Assembly (NCBI GenBank): GCA_004357005.1
Contig: SMWH01000012.1
Coordinates: 1-9,124, forward strand
Source of the DNA: Gammaproteobacteria bacterium
GTDB taxonomy: Bacteria; Pseudomonadota; Gammaproteobacteria; SMWH01
Length of the DNA: 9,124 nucleotides
Reading direction: 5' to 3'
Part shown: positions 5,744 through 9,124 of the stretch, piece after piece
Position numbering within the stretch: the stretch's first letter is position 1
How the letters are laid out: each line of letters opens with the position of its first letter
The notes under the pieces: generated by a model
Databases searched by the model: none
Seen by the model: only the letters and a program-made list of their open reading frames with translations
Told to the model about the DNA's origin: nothing
Translations under genes and position numbers: made by a program

Positions 5744-6349
5744 TTACACATCCCCGCTCCGGGGCTTTTTCCATACCACCAGGTGATTGTTATTGGGCAT
5801 GGCATAGTCACGCCACAGCACGAGCCCGGCTTCTTTCAAGCACGCGTTGATGGCTTCAAAATCACGGATCCCGCTTTGCGGGTCCCGGTCCCTGAGAAAC
5901 CGGTCGAAGGCCGCGTTGCTTTCGCTGGTGTAGTTGCCGTCATAGTTGAAGGGCCCATACAGGCACAATACCCCCCCGTCGGCCAGTACCTGTCCCACAC
6001 CACTCAGCATGGCTTGAACCTGCCCCCAACTCATGATGTGGGCGGTGTTGGCGGAGAACACCGCCTCGACGGGCTCGTGAGGCCATTGCCCCGCATCAAC
6101 ATCCAGGGTCAACGGCAGCCGGACGTTGCCCAGGCCCGCTTCATCCAGCCAGGCGCGGATATCCGCGTGATTCTCCGCAAGATCCGAGGTCTGCCAGACC
6201 AGATCCGGGAACCCGGCGCCGAAATACACCGCATGCTGGCCGGTGCCACTGCCGATCTCCAACACCGTGCCGGCAACCGGCAAGACCTGCTGCAACACGC
6301 GCAGAATGGGTTCCTTGTTCCTCTCGCTGGACTCGCTACAGGCTTTCAT
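5744..6349 (-). CDS. DUF938 class I SAM-dependent methyltransferase
   Basis: Predicted cytoplasmic S-adenosylmethionine-dependent methyltransferase of unknown substrate, 201 residues, typical of DUF938 (relatives of METTL26). The N-terminal family signature 'SESSERNKEPILRVL' (5-19) is followed by SAM-binding motif I 'VLEIGSGTGQHAVYF' (29-43), an acidic loop 'QTSDLAENHADIRAW', and 'VFSANTAHIMSW' and 'LYGPFNYDGNYTSESN', all characteristic. The C-terminus 'RDYAMPNNNHLVVWKK' is complete. ATG 6349 starts the family signature almost at once; the Shine-Dalgarno is weak (TTGGG close to the start), and an in-frame TAG lies a few codons further up. It is the first gene of a two-gene unit with msrC, divergent from glyQ across 92 bp. 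The link to methionine metabolism is suggestive only. Confidence 0.9.
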   Translation of the reverse strand: MKACSESSERNKEPILRVLQQVLPVAGTVLEIGSGTGQHAVYFGAGFPDLVWQTSDLAENHADIRAWLDEAGLGNVRLPLTLDVDAGQWPHEPVEAVFSANTAHIMSWGQVQAMLSGVGQVLADGGVLCLYGPFNYDGNYTSESNAAFDRFLRDRDPQSGIRDFEAINACLKEAGLVLWRDYAMPNNNHLVVWKKPRSGDV

Positions 6350-6371
6350 CCCAACCAGGCGTACGAGTCGC

Positions 6372-6377
6372 TATACT
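6372..6377 (+). promoter_or_regulatory. Possible -10 element for glyQS
   Basis: TATACT, one mismatch from the sigma-70 consensus, lies 65 bp before the glyQ start in the 92-bp divergent gap. No recognisable -35 hexamer is present at 16-18 bp upstream, and there is no extended -10 TG. Nothing equally good is seen for the reverse-strand methyltransferase gene. Confidence 0.25.
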
Positions 6378-6441
6378 TCGCCTCGTCGCTACCCCGCAAT
6401 CAACCAACACCGAGAGTCTAACGCAGGGCCAGAGTCAGGAA

Positions 6442-7320
6442 ATGTCCAAATCCGGGATGAGTTTTCAACAGATCATCCGCAAGCTGCAGGATTACTGGGC
6501 CGGGCAAGGCTGCGTGATCCTTCAACCTCTGGATCTGGAAATGGGGGCGGGCACCTTTCATCCGGCTACCTTTCTTCGGGCCATCGGGCCCGAGCCCTGG
6601 CGCGCGGCCTATGTCCAGGGCGTCCGGCGTCCCACCGACGGGCGCTATGGAGAGAATCCCAACCGCTTACAGCACTACTACCAGTTCCAGGTGATTCTCA
6701 AACCATCGCCCCTGGACATCCAGGATCTCTACCTTCGTTCCCTCGAGGCCCTCGGGTTTGATCCGCTGGTCCATGACATCCGCTTTGTCGAAGACAATTG
6801 GGAATCTCCCACCCTGGGTGCGTGGGGTCTCGGCTGGGAAGTGTGGCTCGACGGGATGGAGATCTCCCAGTTCACCTATTTTCAGCAGATCGGCGGTCTC
6901 GACTGTCATCCTGTCACCGGCGAATTGACCTATGGCATCGAGCGTATCGCCATGTACCTGCAGGACGTGGACAGCGTTTATGACCTCCAGTGGACCGATG
7001 GCGTGACATACGGCGACCTCTTCCATGAAAACGAAGTGCAGCAGTCACGCTATAACTTCGAGGAAGCCGATACGAACGCCCTGACCCGGTGGTTCGATGT
7101 GTGCGAAGGCGAATGCCAGCGCCTCGTGGCCCTGGGCTTGCCCTTGCCCGCTTACGAACAGCTCATGAAGGCTTCCCACAGCTTCAACCTCCTGGATGCG
7201 CGCCACGCCATCTCGGTGACCGAACGGCAACGCTACATCCTGCGTATCCGGGACCTTTCGCGCAGCGTGGCCGAACTCCATCTGCACAAGCAAGCGGCGC
7301 CGGAACCGGCAGATGCCTGA
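6442..7320 (+). CDS. glyQ: Glycyl-tRNA synthetase alpha subunit
   Basis: Catalytic alpha subunit of the bacterial alpha2-beta2 glycyl-tRNA synthetase, which charges tRNA-Gly in the cytoplasm. The 292-residue protein is near the usual length (about 300). Highly conserved family blocks are intact: 'LQDYWAGQGCVILQPLDLEM', 'GAGTFHPATFLRAIGPEPW', 'RRPTDGRYGENPNRLQHYYQ', 'EDNWESPTLGAWGLGWEVWL', 'GMEISQFTYFQQIGG', 'ELTYGIERIAMYLQ' and 'NLLDARHAISVTERQRYI'. Where many relatives have VQPSRRP, this protein has VQGVRRP. ATG 6442 has AGGA only 1 nt upstream, too close to be ideal. ATG 6457 (MSFQQ, M6) matches the common family N-terminus and may be the true start. The last 8 bp overlap the glyS start, ensuring balanced subunits. 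Confidence 0.97.
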   Translation: MSKSGMSFQQIIRKLQDYWAGQGCVILQPLDLEMGAGTFHPATFLRAIGPEPWRAAYVQGVRRPTDGRYGENPNRLQHYYQFQVILKPSPLDIQDLYLRSLEALGFDPLVHDIRFVEDNWESPTLGAWGLGWEVWLDGMEISQFTYFQQIGGLDCHPVTGELTYGIERIAMYLQDVDSVYDLQWTDGVTYGDLFHENEVQQSRYNFEEADTNALTRWFDVCEGECQRLVALGLPLPAYEQLMKASHSFNLLDARHAISVTERQRYILRIRDLSRSVAELHLHKQAAPEPADA

Positions 7321-9124
7321 GAACGCGACTTTGTTGCTGGAGATCGGTACAGAGGAGCTTCCGCCCAAAGCCCTGCGTCTGCTCGGCGAAAGCCTTGTCA
7401 CCAACGTACTGGCGGGGCTCGAGAAGGCGGGTCTGAGCTTTGACGCCGAAGAGGCACGCGGTTTTGCTACACCGCGGCGCCTGGCCGTGCTGGTCCCGGA
7501 CGTCCCGGCCAAGACCCCCGATACCGCCGTCGTACACCGCGGTCCTCCAGTGTCCGCCGCGTTCGACGCCGACGGCAAACCCACCAAAGCCGCACAAGGT
7601 TTCGCCCGCAAATGCGGCGTGGGCGTAGAGCACTTGCGCCGGGAAAAGACAGACAAAGGCGAGCGCCTGGCGTACACCGAGCAGCGTACAGGCCGGCCGC
7701 TGGATGAGGTGGCTTCGGAAATCATTGCTGAAGCCCTCAAAAAACTGCCGATTCCCCGGCCCATGCGGTGGGGTACGGGGGAAGTGGAGTTCGTGCGACC
7801 CGCGCACTGGGTGGTGCTGTTGCACGGCAAAAGGATCGTTGAGGCCACGGTGCTGGGCCTGGAAACCGGACGCGAGACATCCGGCCACCGTTTCCTGGCC
7901 CCGGGTCCTTTCCCGCTCAAATCAGCGGACGACTATCAGACTTTGTTGCACAAAAAGGGCCGCGTCGTGGCCGATTTTTCCGAACGCCGCGATGCGGTAC
8001 GCGCAGGCGTGCAACAGCTTGCGAAGAAAAGCGGGGGCGAGGCGGTGATCCGCCCGGGGCTGCTCGACGAGGTTACCGCAATGGTGGAATGGCCCGTGCC
8101 TGTGCTGGGTCGTTTCGACAGGGCTTTTCTGAAGTTGCCCGCCGAGGTTCTCAGCTCGGCCATGGAACGTCATCAAAAAGTTTTCCCCCTCAAAGATCCG
8201 GGCGGCGAGCTGCAGCCCATGTTCGTCGGCGTCAGCAACATCGAGTCGAAGCAACCGGATGTGGTCCGGGAAGGTTACGAGAAAGTCATGCGCCCGCGTC
8301 TGGCCGATGCTGCTTTTTTCTGGGAGCAGGACAAAAAAACCCGCCTCGATGCGCGCGTAGACGAACTGCGGGACGTGGTTTTTCAACGCAAGCTCGGCTC
8401 GCTTTACGACAAGACCGGGCGCCTGCAACGTCTGGCCGGCGAGATCGCGCGCCTGCTGGGCGCCGACGGCGGGGACGCCCTGCGCGCGGCTGAGCTGTGC
8501 AAAACCGATTTGCTCACGGACATGGTGAGGGAGTTCCCGGAACTGCAGGGAATCATGGGGCGGTATTACGCGCTCAACGACGGCGAACGCGAAGCCGTCG
8601 CCCGCGCCATCGACGAGCATTACATGCCCCGTTTCGGCGGTGACGACATTCCTGCCACCGAAACCGGCCGGATACTGGCCGTTGCCGACAAGCTGGACAC
8701 CCTGGTGGGCATTTTTGCCGCCGGGCTCGCGCCCAGGGGAGACAAGGATCCTTTTGCCTTGCGACGCGCCGCGCTGGGGGTCATGCGGATCCTGATCGAG
8801 GGCGAACTGGATCTGGATCTCGAGGAGCTGCTGGACGAGGCCGCGACAGGATTGCGGGCGAAAATTGAAGTCGAGCCGGAACTTATTGTCCAGGTTTTCG
8901 ATTTCATGATGGAGCGCCTGCGTCGCTATTACCTGGACGCAGACATCCCCGTTGACGTTTTCGAAGCCGTACTGGCACGCCACCCCACCCGCCCACTGGA
9001 TTTCCACCGCCGGCTCCAGGCCGTGGCCGCGTTCAAGTCACTGGAAGCTTGTGAGTCACTGGCCGCGGCCAACAAACGGGTGCGCAATATTCTCCGTCAG
9101 GCGGACGAGAAAAACATCAAGGTC
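7313..9124 (+). CDS. glyS: Glycyl-tRNA synthetase beta subunit, 3'-truncated by window edge
   Basis: Beta subunit of glycyl-tRNA synthetase, needed for tRNA recognition. ATG 7313 opens a frame that runs without a stop for 604 codons to the end of the window; the family is about 690 residues, so roughly the last 85 are missing. Family blocks in order are 'LLLEIGTEELPPKALR' at the N-terminus, 'GFATPRRLAVLV', 'AAQGFARKCGV', 'MRWGTGEVEFVRPAHWVVLL', 'TSGHRF', 'VTAMVEWPVPVLGRFD', 'SAMERHQKVFPL', 'FVGVSNIES', 'RPRLADAAFFWEQDKK', 'KTDLLTDMVREFPELQGIMG' and 'AVADKLDTLVGIFAAGLAP' in the HD-like domain. The window ends in the start of the DALR anticodon-binding domain ('AAANKRVRNILRQ'). The start lies inside the end of glyQ (8-bp overlap, different frame), so translation is probably coupled. 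Confidence 0.97.
   Translation, partial: MPENATLLLEIGTEELPPKALRLLGESLVTNVLAGLEKAGLSFDAEEARGFATPRRLAVLVPDVPAKTPDTAVVHRGPPVSAAFDADGKPTKAAQGFARKCGVGVEHLRREKTDKGERLAYTEQRTGRPLDEVASEIIAEALKKLPIPRPMRWGTGEVEFVRPAHWVVLLHGKRIVEATVLGLETGRETSGHRFLAPGPFPLKSADDYQTLLHKKGRVVADFSERRDAVRAGVQQLAKKSGGEAVIRPGLLDEVTAMVEWPVPVLGRFDRAFLKLPAEVLSSAMERHQKVFPLKDPGGELQPMFVGVSNIESKQPDVVREGYEKVMRPRLADAAFFWEQDKKTRLDARVDELRDVVFQRKLGSLYDKTGRLQRLAGEIARLLGADGGDALRAAELCKTDLLTDMVREFPELQGIMGRYYALNDGEREAVARAIDEHYMPRFGGDDIPATETGRILAVADKLDTLVGIFAAGLAPRGDKDPFALRRAALGVMRILIEGELDLDLEELLDEAATGLRAKIEVEPELIVQVFDFMMERLRRYYLDADIPVDVFEAVLARHPTRPLDFHRRLQAVAAFKSLEACESLAAANKRVRNILRQADEKNIKV

Noticed and set aside
5099..6421. Plus-strand open frame of 440 codons opposite msrC and the DUF938 gene.
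   Set aside because: The reverse strand encodes two proteins with clear family motifs and a good ribosome-binding site for msrC. The plus-strand translation is rich in His, Pro, Arg and Gln and shows no recognisable fold, as expected for an antisense shadow in GC-rich DNA.
6350..6441. Possible riboswitch, T-box or attenuator before glyQ.
   Set aside because: The gap is 92 bp with no T-box-like conserved block, no terminator hairpin and no T-run. T-box control of glyQS is also a Gram-positive trait.
7045..9007. Long reverse-strand frames (about 291 and 361 codons) opposite glyQ and glyS.
   Set aside because: glyQ and glyS are unmistakable on the plus strand. The antisense frames have low-complexity composition and no family motifs.

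Overview
The window looks like ordinary chromosomal DNA of a GC-rich proteobacterium, most likely a gammaproteobacterium. The reasons are the two-subunit glycyl-tRNA synthetase (glyQ overlapping glyS), a DUF938 methyltransferase, an MsrC-type GAF protein and a GcvA/TrpI-like LysR regulator. Gene density is high, base composition is even throughout, and I see no insertion sequence, phage, CRISPR, tRNA or rRNA signal. The species cannot be fixed by reading alone.

Left part (1-899): the reverse strand carries the first 212 codons of an EamA/DMT-family membrane transporter, cut by the window edge. A 263-bp divergent intergenic region separates it from a LysR-type regulator. It holds three related copies of a TGT-N11-ACA dyad, which fits the classic LysR T-N11-A operator shape. 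One copy lies immediately upstream of the regulator's own start codon.

Central part (900-5229): four co-directional, tightly packed genes encode the LysR regulator, a cytoplasmic glycerophosphodiester phosphodiesterase, a short FAD-dependent glycerol-3-phosphate dehydrogenase lacking the usual C-terminal domain, and an FGGY kinase resembling glycerol kinase. Together they read as a salvage route for phospholipid headgroups. The diesterase would release glycerol-3-phosphate (G3P), the dehydrogenase would oxidise it to dihydroxyacetone phosphate with electrons passing to quinone, and the kinase would feed in more G3P or a related polyol phosphate. The kinase has Ser in place of the Glu that helps bind glycerol in GlpK, so its substrate is uncertain. 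This operon is the part most worth a second look.

Right part: two reverse-strand genes (5246-6349) encode a free methionine-R-sulfoxide reductase with all three family cysteines and a DUF938 SAM-dependent methyltransferase. They converge on the kinase gene with only 16 bp between stops. Divergent from them, glyQ (complete) and glyS (604 codons, cut by the right edge) encode the alpha and beta subunits of bacterial glycyl-tRNA synthetase.

I found no clearly new system. The unusual points are the triple operator array, the kinase active-site change, and the single-domain GlpD.
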